A DNA stretch of 64,000 nucleotides from Sorangium cellulosum. GTDB lineage: Bacteria > Myxococcota_A > Polyangia > Polyangiales > Polyangiaceae. Under the pieces are notes generated by a model. It did no database searches, was not told where the DNA came from, and saw only the letters and a list, made by a program, of their open reading frames with translations. The position numbers and the translations under genes were made by a program. Below, piece after piece: positions 34,920-44,334 of this stretch (its first letter is position 1; each line of letters starts with the position of its first letter). The stretch lies in NCBI RefSeq assembly GCF_004135735.1, contig NZ_CP012670.1:10620501-10684500 (forward strand). Direction: 5' to 3'.

Positions 34920-35954
34920 ATGAAGATTTTCGCTCCGTCCCGCTGGTCGCTGGGCATCCTCGCCGCTTGCCTGGCTGGCGCGGCCTTCACGGGCTGTGCC
35001 GGCTCCGGGGAGGTGAAGGACGAAGACGGGAGCGGCGGATCGATCGCAGGATCCACCGGCGCGGGCGGGAGCGGTGGTCAACCGGGCGCCGGGGGCGCGG
35101 GCGCTACATCCGCTACCGGAGGCGTCACGGGGAGTGGCGGCGGGAGTGGCGGCGCGAGCAGCAGCGGTGGGCTCCCCGGTGCGGGCGGAGCGACGGGTGG
35201 AGGTGGCTCCACGGGCGACGGCGGCGGCGGGGCCACGGGCGACGGCGGCGGCGAGGCCACGGGCGGCGGCGCGAGCACCTGCCCGCCAGCGACACCCCTG
35301 ACCGGAGGCAGGGAGTATTGCTCGAACAGCCGAGGCAATGCGGGCAACGGTTACGGTTATGAGCTCTGGGCGGAAGGAGGCGGATCGGGCTGCATGACCG
35401 TGCACGGCGTCGACGCCACGTTCAGCGCGGAATGGAACGACGTCGAGGATTTCCTGGCGCGCGTCGGGCTCGACTTCAACCAGACCCAGAAGCACACCCA
35501 GATCGGCACCATCTCGGCGGAGTTCGCGCATACCAAGACGGAGGAGGAAGGTGGCTTCACGTACATCGGAATCTACGGCTGGACCGTCAACCCGCTGCGC
35601 GAGTTTTACATCCTCGACGACTGGGGGAGCGAAAAGCCGGGAGGTTTTTCCTCCGATGGGACGCCGCGTGACGAGGTGGGCACGCTCACTGCCGATGGCG
35701 AGACCTACGACGTGTGGAAGAAGACCCGCGTGAACAAGCCGGCCATCACGGGTCCAAGTGAAACGTTCGATCAGTATTTCAGCATCCGGCGGACGGCTCG
35801 CACCTGCGGCACCATCTCCGTCTCCGAGCACTTCACCCAGTGGGAGAAACTCGGCCTCCCCCTGGGGAATCTGCACGAGGTCAAGCTGTTGATCGAGGCC
35901 CAGTTCAACAGCGGGACAGTCAAGTTCACGACGGCGAAGTTCGTCGTGAAATGA
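34920..35954 (+). CDS. Endo-1,4-beta-xylanase GH11, lipoprotein with Gly-rich linker
   Basis: 344 residues. The lipoprotein signal ends in AAFTGC (Cys26). A long Gly/Ser/Thr linker runs to about residue 118. The GH11 jelly-roll is at 120-344: nucleophile Glu228 in NPLREFYILDDWG and acid/base Glu326 in VKLLIEAQFNSG, plus YDVWKKTRVNKPAI and FDQYFSIRR. Asp before WG rather than Asn (ILDDWG) is the residue class linked to acidic optimum in GH11, a family-level inference. With GH10 and GH62 at 25.8-28.9 kb it completes a xylan-degrading set, although it has its own promoter region. Confidence 0.95.
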   Translation: MKIFAPSRWSLGILAACLAGAAFTGCAGSGEVKDEDGSGGSIAGSTGAGGSGGQPGAGGAGATSATGGVTGSGGGSGGASSSGGLPGAGGATGGGGSTGDGGGGATGDGGGEATGGGASTCPPATPLTGGREYCSNSRGNAGNGYGYELWAEGGGSGCMTVHGVDATFSAEWNDVEDFLARVGLDFNQTQKHTQIGTISAEFAHTKTEEEGGFTYIGIYGWTVNPLREFYILDDWGSEKPGGFSSDGTPRDEVGTLTADGETYDVWKKTRVNKPAITGPSETFDQYFSIRRTARTCGTISVSEHFTQWEKLGLPLGNLHEVKLLIEAQFNSGTVKFTTAKFVVK

Positions 35955-36248
35955 TCGGGCAGGAGAGGGCGATCCGTGGAGCCGTGCTTTCGCCGAAGCT
36001 TGGATCCACGGGTCGCCGCTGCCGTGGCGCGCCACCTCGACGCACCCGTGGAATGAGCGCGGGGGCGCAGGCACGATCCCGACACAGGCGGTAGCGCATC
36101 GAAGGGCCCGCGATTGGCGCGCGAAGCTCCGGCCGCTCGTGCGCGCGCCACGACGTCGAGGAGGACGACGGGCCCGAGGCAGCGCTCTGCGCCTCCGCCG
36201 TCTCGGGACGAGAGCCGCCCGCCCCAAAAAGTCAACGTGATCGGTACT

Positions 36249-36464
36249 CTAGTCGACAACGCCGCAAGCTCGCAGGAGGACCCAAACGATGCCCCACAGA
36301 ACGAAGAGAAAGACCACGAACTCGACGGTCCAGCCGATGATGTAGATCAGCCTCGGTGCCCTGATCTCTCGTTCGATGTCGCTCGCCTCCACCCTCTCTG
36401 GACGTCGCGCGGGCGGGCCAGAGGGCGAACTCCCCGCTTCCTCTTGCTCGCGCTCGCCGTTCAT
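36249..36464 (-). CDS. Small membrane protein
   Basis: 71 residues, not matched to a family. A hydrophilic N-terminal half (MNGEREQEEAGSSPSGP onward) is followed by one clear helix, IYIIGWTVEFVVFLFVLWGI then VWVLLRACG, at about 46-68. The sharp hydrophobic/hydrophilic division and normal codon use support a real gene. It is divergent from the LysR gene at 36688. Probably an inner-membrane peptide of unknown role. Confidence 0.55.
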   Translation of the reverse strand: MNGEREQEEAGSSPSGPPARRPERVEASDIEREIRAPRLIYIIGWTVEFVVFLFVLWGIVWVLLRACGVVD

Positions 36465-36687
36465 GACCAGCTTCGTAGCATGCAGCGTCGCTGCCGCACC
36501 CGTGCGCGGCCCGACGTCCGGCATCACGCCAACAACCCGACCCAGGTGGGGCAACCTTTTCCCTCCGCGCCGGACGTCAACCCGCTCGTGGGGCGGAAGC
36601 TCGGCCGCCACGTCGACCCGCAGCGCCTCGGCGCCCTCGGTCACGGCGGCTCGTGTCTGCAATCTGTCGCGCGCACCCGCGAGGGGT

Positions 36688-37656
36688 ATGCTGGCGGGCA
36701 TCGTGGACTGGGATGACGTGCGCCATTTTCTCGCGCTCGCCCGAACGGGCTCCGTTCGCGCGGCGGGCTCGATGCTCGGCGTGAGCCACTCGACCGTGGC
36801 GCGGCGGGTCGAGGCCCTCGAGACGCGGCTCGGCGTCAAGCTGTTCGACCGGCACCGCGATGGGTACCTGCTGACGGACGCGGGCAACGAGATGGTCTCG
36901 GGGGCGGTGCGCGTCGAGCGGGAGATGGCCGCGCTGGAGCGCGGCCTCGCCGGGCAAGACGCGCGGCTCGAGGGGCCCGTGCGGGTGACCTGCACCGACC
37001 CCTTCATCGCGAAGATCCTCCTCCGCGCCCTGGCCGGCCTCTGCGAGCAGCATCCCGGCATCGAGCTCGAGCTGGATGCCGATGCCAAGAACCTGGATCT
37101 GTCGAAGCGCGAGGCCGACATCGCGGTGCGCGCGCTCCCTCCGAGCGCGTCCCCGCCGGAGCACCTGATCGGGCGGCGGCTCGTCCCCATCACCCTCTGT
37201 AACTACGTCGCGACTGCGCACGCTGCCCAGCTCGACCCCGAGCGCGGCGCGCGCCCCGCGCGCTGGCTCGGATCCAACCTGCGCAAGATCGCCGAGGAGC
37301 TCGTCGCGTCGTCGAGCTACCCCGAGGTTCCGATCTGGGGCACGTTCGAGTCGATGGCGATCATGATGGAGGCCGCACACGCGGGCCTCGGCTTCGTGAT
37401 GCTACCCACGTACGCCGGCGATCCGGAGCCAGGGCTCCAGCGCCTCGCGAAGCCGGACCTGCGCTACGTCGGCGACTTCTGGCTCCTCAGCCACCGCGAC
37501 CTCCGGGACAACGCGCGCCTGCGAGCCGCGCGCGACGGCATCACCGCGGCGATGACGGATCGCGCAGCGCTGTTCCGCGGCGAGGCCGAGGGGTGGCGCG
37601 AAACTGCGCCCCTGCGTCACGAACTTGCACCGGGCGCAGACGCGCCGCGTGCATAG
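36688..37656 (+). CDS. LysR-family transcriptional regulator
   Basis: 322 residues from ATG 36688; GTG 36703 (VDWDD) is an alternative start. Winged helix-turn-helix at 10-65: VRHFLALARTGSVRAAGSML, SHSTVARRVEALETRLGVKL. The effector-binding domain follows (GPVRVTCTDPFIAKILLRAL, READIAVRALPPSASPPEHL). Complete length, unlike the LysR remnant at 21122. The methyltransferase starts 14 bp after its stop, so the two are probably co-transcribed. The ligand is unknown. Confidence 0.9.
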   Translation: MLAGIVDWDDVRHFLALARTGSVRAAGSMLGVSHSTVARRVEALETRLGVKLFDRHRDGYLLTDAGNEMVSGAVRVEREMAALERGLAGQDARLEGPVRVTCTDPFIAKILLRALAGLCEQHPGIELELDADAKNLDLSKREADIAVRALPPSASPPEHLIGRRLVPITLCNYVATAHAAQLDPERGARPARWLGSNLRKIAEELVASSSYPEVPIWGTFESMAIMMEAAHAGLGFVMLPTYAGDPEPGLQRLAKPDLRYVGDFWLLSHRDLRDNARLRAARDGITAAMTDRAALFRGEAEGWRETAPLRHELAPGADAPRA

Positions 37657-37670
37657 AATCGTCGACCACG

Positions 37671-38300
37671 ATGAGCACCGACGCCAAGTTCTGGGACGGC
37701 ATCGCCGAGAAGTACGCGGCCAAGCCGGTGGGGAACGTCACGGCCTTCGAGCGCAAGAAGGCCATCACCCGCGAGCACCTGCGCCCGAGCTCGACAGTCC
37801 TCGAGATCGGCTGCGGCACCGGCTCGCTCGCCCTGGAGATGTCGCCGTTCGCCGGCCACATCCACGCGATGGACGTCTCGTCCGAGATGATCCGCATCGC
37901 CAACCAGAAGAAGCAGGTCCAAGGCGTGACCAACGTCACCTTTCGCCAGGGCACGCTCGACGGACGTGCTCCGTATGAGCCCGAGCACTTCGACAGCGCC
38001 TGGGCCTACTCCATCCTCCACCTCGTCCCCGATCGGAGGCGCACCCTCAAGACAATCTTCGACCTCCTCAAGCCCGGCGGCTCGTTCATCTCGTCCAACG
38101 TCTGCCTCGGCAGCACCTGGGTACCTTACGGCGCGATCATCACGGTGCTGCGCTGGTTCGGGAAGGCGCCGGTCGTCCATGTCTACGATCGCGAGACGAT
38201 CCTCCGCGAGATGCGCGAGGTAGGGTTCGTCGAGATCGAGGAGAGGGAGGTTGGTGCTGGGGGGATGGTCGCGTTCGTCGTGACGAAGAAGCCGGGGTAG
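37671..38300 (+). CDS. Class I SAM-dependent methyltransferase
   Basis: 209 residues. SAM motif I VLEIGCGTGSLALEMSPFAG, acidic loop HAMDVSSEMIRIA, motif for the adenine region TFRQGTLDG, then FDSAWAYSILHLVPDRRRTL and LLKPGGSFISSN. This belongs to the Methyltransf_11/25 group of small-molecule or lipid methyltransferases. The substrate cannot be inferred. It follows the LysR gene by 14 bp, so control by that regulator is a reasonable guess. Full length, no membrane segment of note. Confidence 0.9.
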   Translation: MSTDAKFWDGIAEKYAAKPVGNVTAFERKKAITREHLRPSSTVLEIGCGTGSLALEMSPFAGHIHAMDVSSEMIRIANQKKQVQGVTNVTFRQGTLDGRAPYEPEHFDSAWAYSILHLVPDRRRTLKTIFDLLKPGGSFISSNVCLGSTWVPYGAIITVLRWFGKAPVVHVYDRETILREMREVGFVEIEEREVGAGGMVAFVVTKKPG

Positions 38301-38323
38301 CTCACTCCGTCAAGGATGCGGGG

Positions 38324-38560
38324 GTGCTGGCGTCCGCGAGCCCATGGCGTCAGCGCATCGGACCACGCTCTGGGAGGCAGGAAGAGCCCGCGAAGGCGGA
38401 CGAAGAGCCCGAGCCCGGATGCACACGGGGCGGCTATCGCCCCTGGGCCGAACTGCTGCGCCGCACGTTCGCGATCGATGTACTCGCGTGCCCGACCTGC
38501 GACGGCAGGATGAAGCTCGTCGCCATGATCACCGGGCCTTTACCTACGCGCCCGGTTGCT
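38324..38560 (+). pseudogene. IS91-family transposase C-terminal fragment
   Basis: GGYRPWAELLRRTFAIDVLA then CPTCDGRMKLVAMITGP is the conserved C-terminal end of IS91-type (IS801-like) transposases of myxobacteria, including the Cys pair of its zinc knuckle. The rest of the transposase is missing upstream, and the homology stops after about 38540. Confidence 0.7.
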
Positions 38561-38648
38561 GCGCACGGCGTGACGTGTCGTGCGCCGATTGGTGACCGGC
38601 TGTCAACCGGAGAATGCCAACAGGTTTGAGACAGGCCGGACGAGAATC

Positions 38649-39669
38649 CTACGAGTGGATCGCGCAGAGAGGCGCGTTCCGGCTCTGGGACGTGAGCGGC
38701 AGAGGTCGCGCCGCGGCGGCGGGCGTGGCGCCAGGCTCGGGCGCGTCGCTGGTCGTGCCCGTGTGCGGCGGCGCCGCGGCCTTACCGGCAGCGTCGTCTA
38801 CGGACAGCGTGTTGATCGCTACCGAGGCAGGCGGCCTGCGTACGACGGGCGGACCGTTCGGGAAGCGTTCAGGATGCGCGGCGTAGGCCGCATCGAGGGC
38901 GACCTGTCGACGGGCCGCGATGTCTTCAACGCGGCCGTAGAATTCATCAGCAGGTGTGAAGAGCGCAAGGCCAGCATGCTGATGAACGTCGTTGTGCCAG
39001 CCGAAGAACTCCTGGCACCACGCTCGTGCATGAGTCAGCGATGCAAAGCGATCCGGATAGTCGGGCTGGGACTTGAGCGTCTTGAACTGTGCCTCGGAGA
39101 ACGCGTTGTCATCGCTGACGTGAGGCCGGCGAAAGCTATGACCGACGCCGAGGGACCCGAAGAGCTGGGCGAGCCCCTCCGACCTCATCGCGGAGCCGCG
39201 GTCGGCGTGCACCGTGAGCGAGCCGGGCTCGACGCCGTGGCGGTGAGCGTCGGCTTGGCGTGCTTCATCGGCGCACGCTGCGCGCGCCGCTCGCCGCTCT
39301 CGCCGGAGGCGGCGAGCAGCCGGTACATCGTGCGGATGGAGGCGAGATAAACGCCGCGCGACAGCAGCGTCGCGTAGACCTCCGGCGGGGGCTGGTCGAC
39401 GAACTCGTCGCTGTGCAGCACGTCGAGCACCGCCTTCCGCTCGGGGTCACTGAGCCGGCGTGGGCTCCCGGAGCTCCCGGCCGGGGCGGTGCGCGGGAGG
39501 CTGGCGGCTGGGCGAAGAGGTGGCGCGCGAGGTGGAGGCGAGTGGCGACCGTGGGGCGTGGGAGCGAGGAGGAGGCGGCGATCTCGTGCGAGGAGAGGCC
39601 GGTGTCGGTGATCATCGCGTCCCGCGTCCGATAGGTGAAGACCGCGGCCACGTGATCGCCGGCGTTCAC
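38649..39669 (-). pseudogene. IS3-family transposase, frameshifted and internally deleted
   Basis: Three frames are needed. Residues of the leading part include LSSHEIAASSSLPRPTVATR (39669-39480). Then LSDPERKAVLDVLHSDEFVD and ASIRTMYRLLAASGESGERR are followed by MKHAKPTLTAT. The integrase core resumes as HGVEPGSLTVHADRGSAMRS, FRRPHVSDDNAFSEAQFKTL and LTHARAWCQEFFGWHNDVHQ. Between LTAT and HGVEPGS the first catalytic Asp region (WTWDIT type) and about 60 residues are gone. The second Asp (HADRG) and the Glu (FSEAQ) survive. It cannot encode an active DDE transposase. Confidence 0.8.
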
Positions 39670-39803
39670 CGTTCACCGCCGGCCCCCGTCCAACACTGTT
39701 GGAACGCTGGGGGGGCGCGCCTGCATCAGCTCCGCTCAGAGACAGGTCCCAGAGGCCGACCGTGATGCCCCTTCGGGACGGACGCCGCGCACGCGCACGT
39801 CGG

Positions 39804-40055
39804 CTACGGGCAGGAAACCTCGGTCGGCAGCGGCTCACAGCCAGCGATGCCGCGGTGGTGGGAGCAGCACCCGCGGTGCGGTCCGTGGCAGCGGCAGGTG
39901 GGGCTCATTGTCCCGTCCCGGCACATGAGTCCGCGCGTCTTCTCAGAGGCGAGGCGCTCGGCCCGCAACACGAGAGCCTCCTTCGACTTCATGAGCGACA
40001 GCGCCTTGCGGACATCCGCGGCGCCTCTGTCCTTGGGCTCGATCGGGTCAAGCAA
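39804..40055 (-). CDS. Small Cys-rich protein, DUF3761-like, possibly 5'-truncated
   Basis: 83 residues from a TTG start. The open frame continues to 40097 without ATG or GTG. The C-terminal half, LMCRDGTMSPTCRCHGPHRG followed by CCSHHRGIAGCEPLP, matches the CxDGTxS...HRGxCSHHGGVA pattern of DUF3761 proteins, which are usually secreted. The N-terminal half (VRKALSLMKSKEALVLRAER) is helical and no signal peptide remains, so the true start may be lost. It lies between the IS3 remnant and the STAND gene, transcribed away from the latter. Confidence 0.5.
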   Translation of the reverse strand: MLDPIEPKDRGAADVRKALSLMKSKEALVLRAERLASEKTRGLMCRDGTMSPTCRCHGPHRGCCSHHRGIAGCEPLPTEVSCP

Positions 40056-40466
40056 TTCACGGGCTCTGCAGTAGGTCCTCTTCGTGTCACCGTTTACTTA
40101 CGCGTCCACCGGCCCCGTCGGAGGGGCAGCGGCGCCGGCGCATCCTTGAGCGGAGCCCGGGACCCTGGTGCGGTGGGCCGCCGGCGCTCGCGCTCGAGGG
40201 GGCGGCGGGGGGGGGGCGCGACGGATCGGATCCGTCGCGAGGGGGTGGAGACGGGGGGGCGTGACGGATCGCGCCTGCTGGGAGAGGCAGGTGCCGGGGA
40301 GGTCGGGCGCCTGCGTGCTGAGCGCGACCGCTGCGATGGGTGACGGATCCGACGTCCACCTGTCTCGCTCGCCTGATCGTGCGACGTCCGGCGTCCGCTT
40401 CCGCCATCCTCCCGCAGGCAGGTGCCTTCGTTGACCCGTGAGGCGTCGCCGGTCCACACTGCCGTC
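40056..40466. other. Region upstream of the STAND nuclease gene
   Basis: 411 bp. Includes GTGACGGATC at about 40260 and 40340 plus a related GGGCGCGACGGATCGGATCC at about 40214, and GCAGGTGCC at about 40290 and 40417. These short repeats may be regulatory. No coding signal is convincing. The promoter of the 40467 gene is expected here. Confidence 0.4.
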
Positions 40467-43400
40467 ATGGTACGGGACCCGCTCGGCTGGACGGACCTCA
40501 GCGTCGAGCTCCTGGAGGCGCTCGATCCGGACGATTTCGAGCAGTTCTGCTTCGATCTGATCCGGTTCGAGGCCTACGATCGTCACGACGGTCCAGTCGT
40601 CGACGGCCCAGCGAAACGGAGCGTTGCGGACGGTGGACGCGACATCCTGCTCACCGTCAAGAGAGCGCCTCACCTCTCCAAGGCCGACTACCAGAAAGCG
40701 TACCACCTGGGTCCGCTCACGGAGGACGATCAGGCCCGAACGGCGTACAGCTGCAAGAGCGGGGACAACTGGCTCAACCTGGCGCTGCGGGACGTCCAGG
40801 AGCGGAAGGGCCTCGGCCGGACCGTCGAGGTGCTGCTGGAGGGCGGCTACTTCAAGCTGCTCATCAACACAATCGGCAACCTCGACGGCCAGGTGACGCG
40901 AGGCGGCGTCCAACGAACGCCGCACGAGCACCTGGCCGCCGCGCTCTGGGAGCGCATGAAGCAGGAGCGGCCGGACGCGGAGGACCCCAGCGCGCACATC
41001 GAGATCCTGGATGCCCATGCGCTCACCGACTTCTTGCGCGCGCGTCAGCCCGAGGGCGGGAGCGTCGCCAGGTGGGCCGACCGGTTCAGCGTCCTCCCGC
41101 TGCTGTACAGCTTAGACGACTGGCGCGCCTGGCACCGGGAAGACAGGGACGAGCCGGAGTTCACCGACGATGCGGAGCGAGAGGCGCTGCGCGACGCGTT
41201 GCTCAGGTTCATCCGGCACGCCCCGTCAACGCCCCGCGAGTTGGCGGCGTGGCTCGTCGGCCCCCCGGGCGTCGGCAAGACGCGCCTGGTGCTGGAAACG
41301 CTCGCGAGCGACCCGGCCATCGAGCAGCGCGTGCGGGTCGCCCGGACCCCCGAGGAGGCGCTCGATGCGCTCGACCGCGGACGGCTCCTGGTCCGCCACC
41401 CCGCGGTCGTCTTGATCGTCGATGACTGCCCGCCGATCCAGGTGGATCCGCTCGCCGCGCGTTTCGTCGCCGCCACGAGGACGCACACGTCGGCGCGGCT
41501 CCTGATCGTGACGCCGGCGCCCGAGCAGGCGCTGGCGAAGGCGAGGCGCTCCCCGCGCTGGTACCTCAAGCCGCTCGATCCGACCGCCACCCGGACGCTC
41601 GCGGCCCACGTGCTCGGGGTGTCGACCGACGCGCAGGGGGTCCACGACATCGCCCGGCTGAGCGAGGGCTATCCCTGGTTCGTCGACCTGCTCGCGCGCG
41701 AGTCTCGTGTCGAGGATCGCCCGCCCCGCGACGTGCGCGAGGCGGCGCAGTGGGCGCTCGCAGCGTCCTCGGAGGCAAGCCCGGGCCCGGAGCTGGAGGC
41801 GCTCCGCCTCCGCCGCGCGCGCTGCCTGCTCGCCGCGTCCATCACGCGACGGATCGACTGGAGCGAGCTCTCGCCGGCGCAGCGGGAGGACGTGTCCCGC
41901 GCCGTGGGTCTCGAGCGCGGGCAGGACCTGTTCGATGGCGCGGATCAGTGCGTGAGGCGCGCGATCCTCCGGCGCAACCAGGGCTGGAAGTACAAGTACG
42001 TGACGCCCCTCGTGCTCGAGCGGGAGGTGATCGCGTGGCTCCTCGACCCGGACGGCGGGCACGACCCGGGAGGCCGGACGCTGGTTCAATACGGCCAGCT
42101 CTACCTGGACGACTTCTTCGACACCCTGTTGCGGCTCGGGCTCCCCCGCGAGCTCCTGGTGGGCATGGCTCGGGTCGGCGTCGAGGACCTCGAGCGGGCG
42201 CCAGCGGACTGGGGGGAGCTCAGATCGCTCGGCTTGCTCGGGCCGCGCCTCCGGTTCATCGCCCGGCATGCGCCCAGCGCGACCGCGCGCGAGCTCCGCC
42301 GGCGGATCGAGGCGTCGAGCATTGACGAATTGCGCGCTTGCGTCGAGGAGCGCCGCGGGATCGTGTTCGCCCTGGACGAGCTCGCGACCCGCGCGGACGC
42401 CTTCGAGGACGCGGAGGCCGCGCTGCTCCGGCTCGCGCAGGCAGAGAACGAAGCGTATGCGAACAACGCCACGGCGATATGGGCAGGGCTGTTCCTCGTC
42501 GAGCTCAACGCGACGCACCGCTCGCTCGCCCAGCGCATGGCCCTCCTGGAAGATCGCCTGAACGATCCCGATCCCGCCGTGCGCGCCGTCGCCCTCCAGG
42601 GCGTCCAGGCGGTCCTGGCGACGAGGGCGTTCCGCCTCGCGCACGAGGCGATCGACGGCGCCTGGACAGCACCTGCGGGCGAGGAGGTGCACCTGGCCCG
42701 AGCCCAAGCATGGACGCTCCTCGCCGAGCGCTTCGGCGATCCCCATCCCTACGTGGCGGCCAAGGCGAAGCGAGCGGTCGCCGGTGAGCTGCGCGGCGCA
42801 ATCCGGGCCGGGATGGGCGAGCATGCCATGGCGATCCTCGCCGCTCATCTGGCCGATTTCACGGAATCCGAGCGCGTCCAGCTCCGCGACGCGCTCGCGG
42901 CCGTGCGCACCTACGACGCGGGCTGGCTAGCGCCCGACAGCGAGTACCCCGGGAGCCTCGAGGCGCTGCTCGCGCCGTCCTCGTTCAAGGAGCGCCTTCG
43001 CCAGCGGGTCGGGGCCTGGGGACCGGCCGCGCTCCGCGAGAACGACGATGCGCTCGACGAAGCGCTCGCGCGCGAGGGGCTCGCGGGCGACGTCCCGCTG
43101 CTCTCCGAGCTCGACTGGCTCGTGTCCGATGAGGCGGTGCGCGCGCACGTCTTCGCTTACGCGCTGGGCCGGTGCGACGAGCGCGGGACCCTGCTCGCGG
43201 GGCTCCGCGAGCAGGCGAGGACGTGCCGCGGGGCGGGGGCGTGGAGGAAGCGAGCCGTCTTCGCGCGCTACCTGGGCGGCTGGGCGCAGGCGGGCCGAGG
43301 CGTGGCGGCGGAGGCGGTCCTGAGCGATCTGAAGCTGGACGCGGCCGAGGCGCCCCTGCTCGCGCTGGCTGTCATGGAGCTAGGCGCGACGGACGAGCAG

Positions 43401-44291
43401 CTCGCCTGGATCCGGTCGGCCGTGCAGGGGGATCTCCTCGACGGGGCCTGCGTGCTGGAGCTGGGCCGGAACCGGCGCTGGCTGCTCCAGGTGAGTGAGG
43501 CGGCATTCGCCGCCTTCGCAGGGGCGCTCGTCGAGGGGACGCTGGTCGAGCACGCCGCGGCGGCGCTGGAGCTCCTGGTCGAGCGCATCGAGGAGCGACC
43601 CGAGCGCGCGGCGACCTCGCGAGCTCTCCTGCTCAGGGCGCTCGAACGCCTGGCGCCGCACCGCGTACACGGCATGACCGATCACTTCTGGGAGCTGGGG
43701 GCGCGGCTCCTCGTCGATCAGGGCGAGGCCACGCGCGTCGCGGAGCTTGCGCTCGTGGCGCTATCGCAGCCTCGCGGCGCCAAGGAGCACGCGTGGGCGG
43801 CGCTGCACGCGGCCGCCGCGCGCGACGCCCGGGCGGCGTGGCGGGCCGTCGCGGCGGCCCTGGATCGGCGCGACCCGGCGGCGGGGCGCCTGCAGATGGC
43901 GTTCATGTTTCATCATCGCTCCTCGTTCGCCTGGCCGGCCGAGGACGTCCTCGCCTGGGTGGGGCAAGATGCGCGCCGTGGTCGCACGGCCGCCGCCATC
44001 GTGCGCCCCCGCGCGCCCGAGCTCGATCCCATCTGGCGCGCCCTGGTGCAGCGGTTCGGTCCGCGGAGCTCGGTCGCGGGCGAGATCATCGCCCGTGTCC
44101 ACAGCACCGATGGGCTGGTCGCGAGCCTGGCCGAGCACGACGCGGAGCAGCTCTCTCTCGCGCGCGCGTGGCTGGACGACTCTGACGTGTCCGTGCGCGC
44201 TTTTGCCGAGCGGCTCATCGAATCGCTGACGCGGAGCCACGAGCAGCACGTGGCCGACGAGGAGGACGAACGCCGCCGCTGGGGCACGTAG
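40467..44291 (+). CDS. STAND-type NTPase with N-terminal PD-(D/E)XK-like nuclease region and C-terminal helical repeats (Avs-like)
   Basis: 1274 residues; ATG 40467 is preferred over GTG 40422. Residues 1-180 resemble Mrr/restriction-endonuclease-like effectors: DDFEQFCFDLIRFEAYD, then ADGGRDIL with Asp59, then TAYSCKSG with Lys97. The usual acidic residue two before Lys is Ser95, so activity is uncertain. Residues 230-470 are a P-loop NTPase: Walker A GPPGVGKT (265-272), Walker B VVLIVDD (Asp319-320), and a GxP-type motif SEGYPWFVDLL as in STAND proteins. Residues about 480-1274 are almost wholly alpha-helical, HEAT/TPR-like, and would act as sensor. In Avs systems such a sensor binds phage proteins and triggers the nuclease. 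It stands alone among transposase remnants. Domain order is seen; the defence role is inferred. Confidence 0.75.
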   Translation: MVRDPLGWTDLSVELLEALDPDDFEQFCFDLIRFEAYDRHDGPVVDGPAKRSVADGGRDILLTVKRAPHLSKADYQKAYHLGPLTEDDQARTAYSCKSGDNWLNLALRDVQERKGLGRTVEVLLEGGYFKLLINTIGNLDGQVTRGGVQRTPHEHLAAALWERMKQERPDAEDPSAHIEILDAHALTDFLRARQPEGGSVARWADRFSVLPLLYSLDDWRAWHREDRDEPEFTDDAEREALRDALLRFIRHAPSTPRELAAWLVGPPGVGKTRLVLETLASDPAIEQRVRVARTPEEALDALDRGRLLVRHPAVVLIVDDCPPIQVDPLAARFVAATRTHTSARLLIVTPAPEQALAKARRSPRWYLKPLDPTATRTLAAHVLGVSTDAQGVHDIARLSEGYPWFVDLLARESRVEDRPPRDVREAAQWALAASSEASPGPELEALRLRRARCLLAASITRRIDWSELSPAQREDVSRAVGLERGQDLFDGADQCVRRAILRRNQGWKYKYVTPLVLEREVIAWLLDPDGGHDPGGRTLVQYGQLYLDDFFDTLLRLGLPRELLVGMARVGVEDLERAPADWGELRSLGLLGPRLRFIARHAPSATARELRRRIEASSIDELRACVEERRGIVFALDELATRADAFEDAEAALLRLAQAENEAYANNATAIWAGLFLVELNATHRSLAQRMALLEDRLNDPDPAVRAVALQGVQAVLATRAFRLAHEAIDGAWTAPAGEEVHLARAQAWTLLAERFGDPHPYVAAKAKRAVAGELRGAIRAGMGEHAMAILAAHLADFTESERVQLRDALAAVRTYDAGWLAPDSEYPGSLEALLAPSSFKERLRQRVGAWGPAALRENDDALDEALAREGLAGDVPLLSELDWLVSDEAVRAHVFAYALGRCDERGTLLAGLREQARTCRGAGAWRKRAVFARYLGGWAQAGRGVAAEAVLSDLKLDAAEAPLLALAVMELGATDEQLAWIRSAVQGDLLDGACVLELGRNRRWLLQVSEAAFAAFAGALVEGTLVEHAAAALELLVERIEERPERAATSRALLLRALERLAPHRVHGMTDHFWELGARLLVDQGEATRVAELALVALSQPRGAKEHAWAALHAAAARDARAAWRAVAAALDRRDPAAGRLQMAFMFHHRSSFAWPAEDVLAWVGQDARRGRTAAAIVRPRAPELDPIWRALVQRFGPRSSVAGEIIARVHSTDGLVASLAEHDAEQLSLARAWLDDSDVSVRAFAERLIESLTRSHEQHVADEEDERRRWGT

Positions 44292-44334
44292 GGCGAGGCG
44301 AGTCGCACCATGACCAGGGGCGCCTTCTCGGCGA

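Noticed and set aside
40098..41018. Minus-strand frame of about 306 codons overlapping the start of the STAND gene
   Set aside because: No recognisable motif; it lies opposite the nuclease-like domain and its composition is that of an antisense frame.
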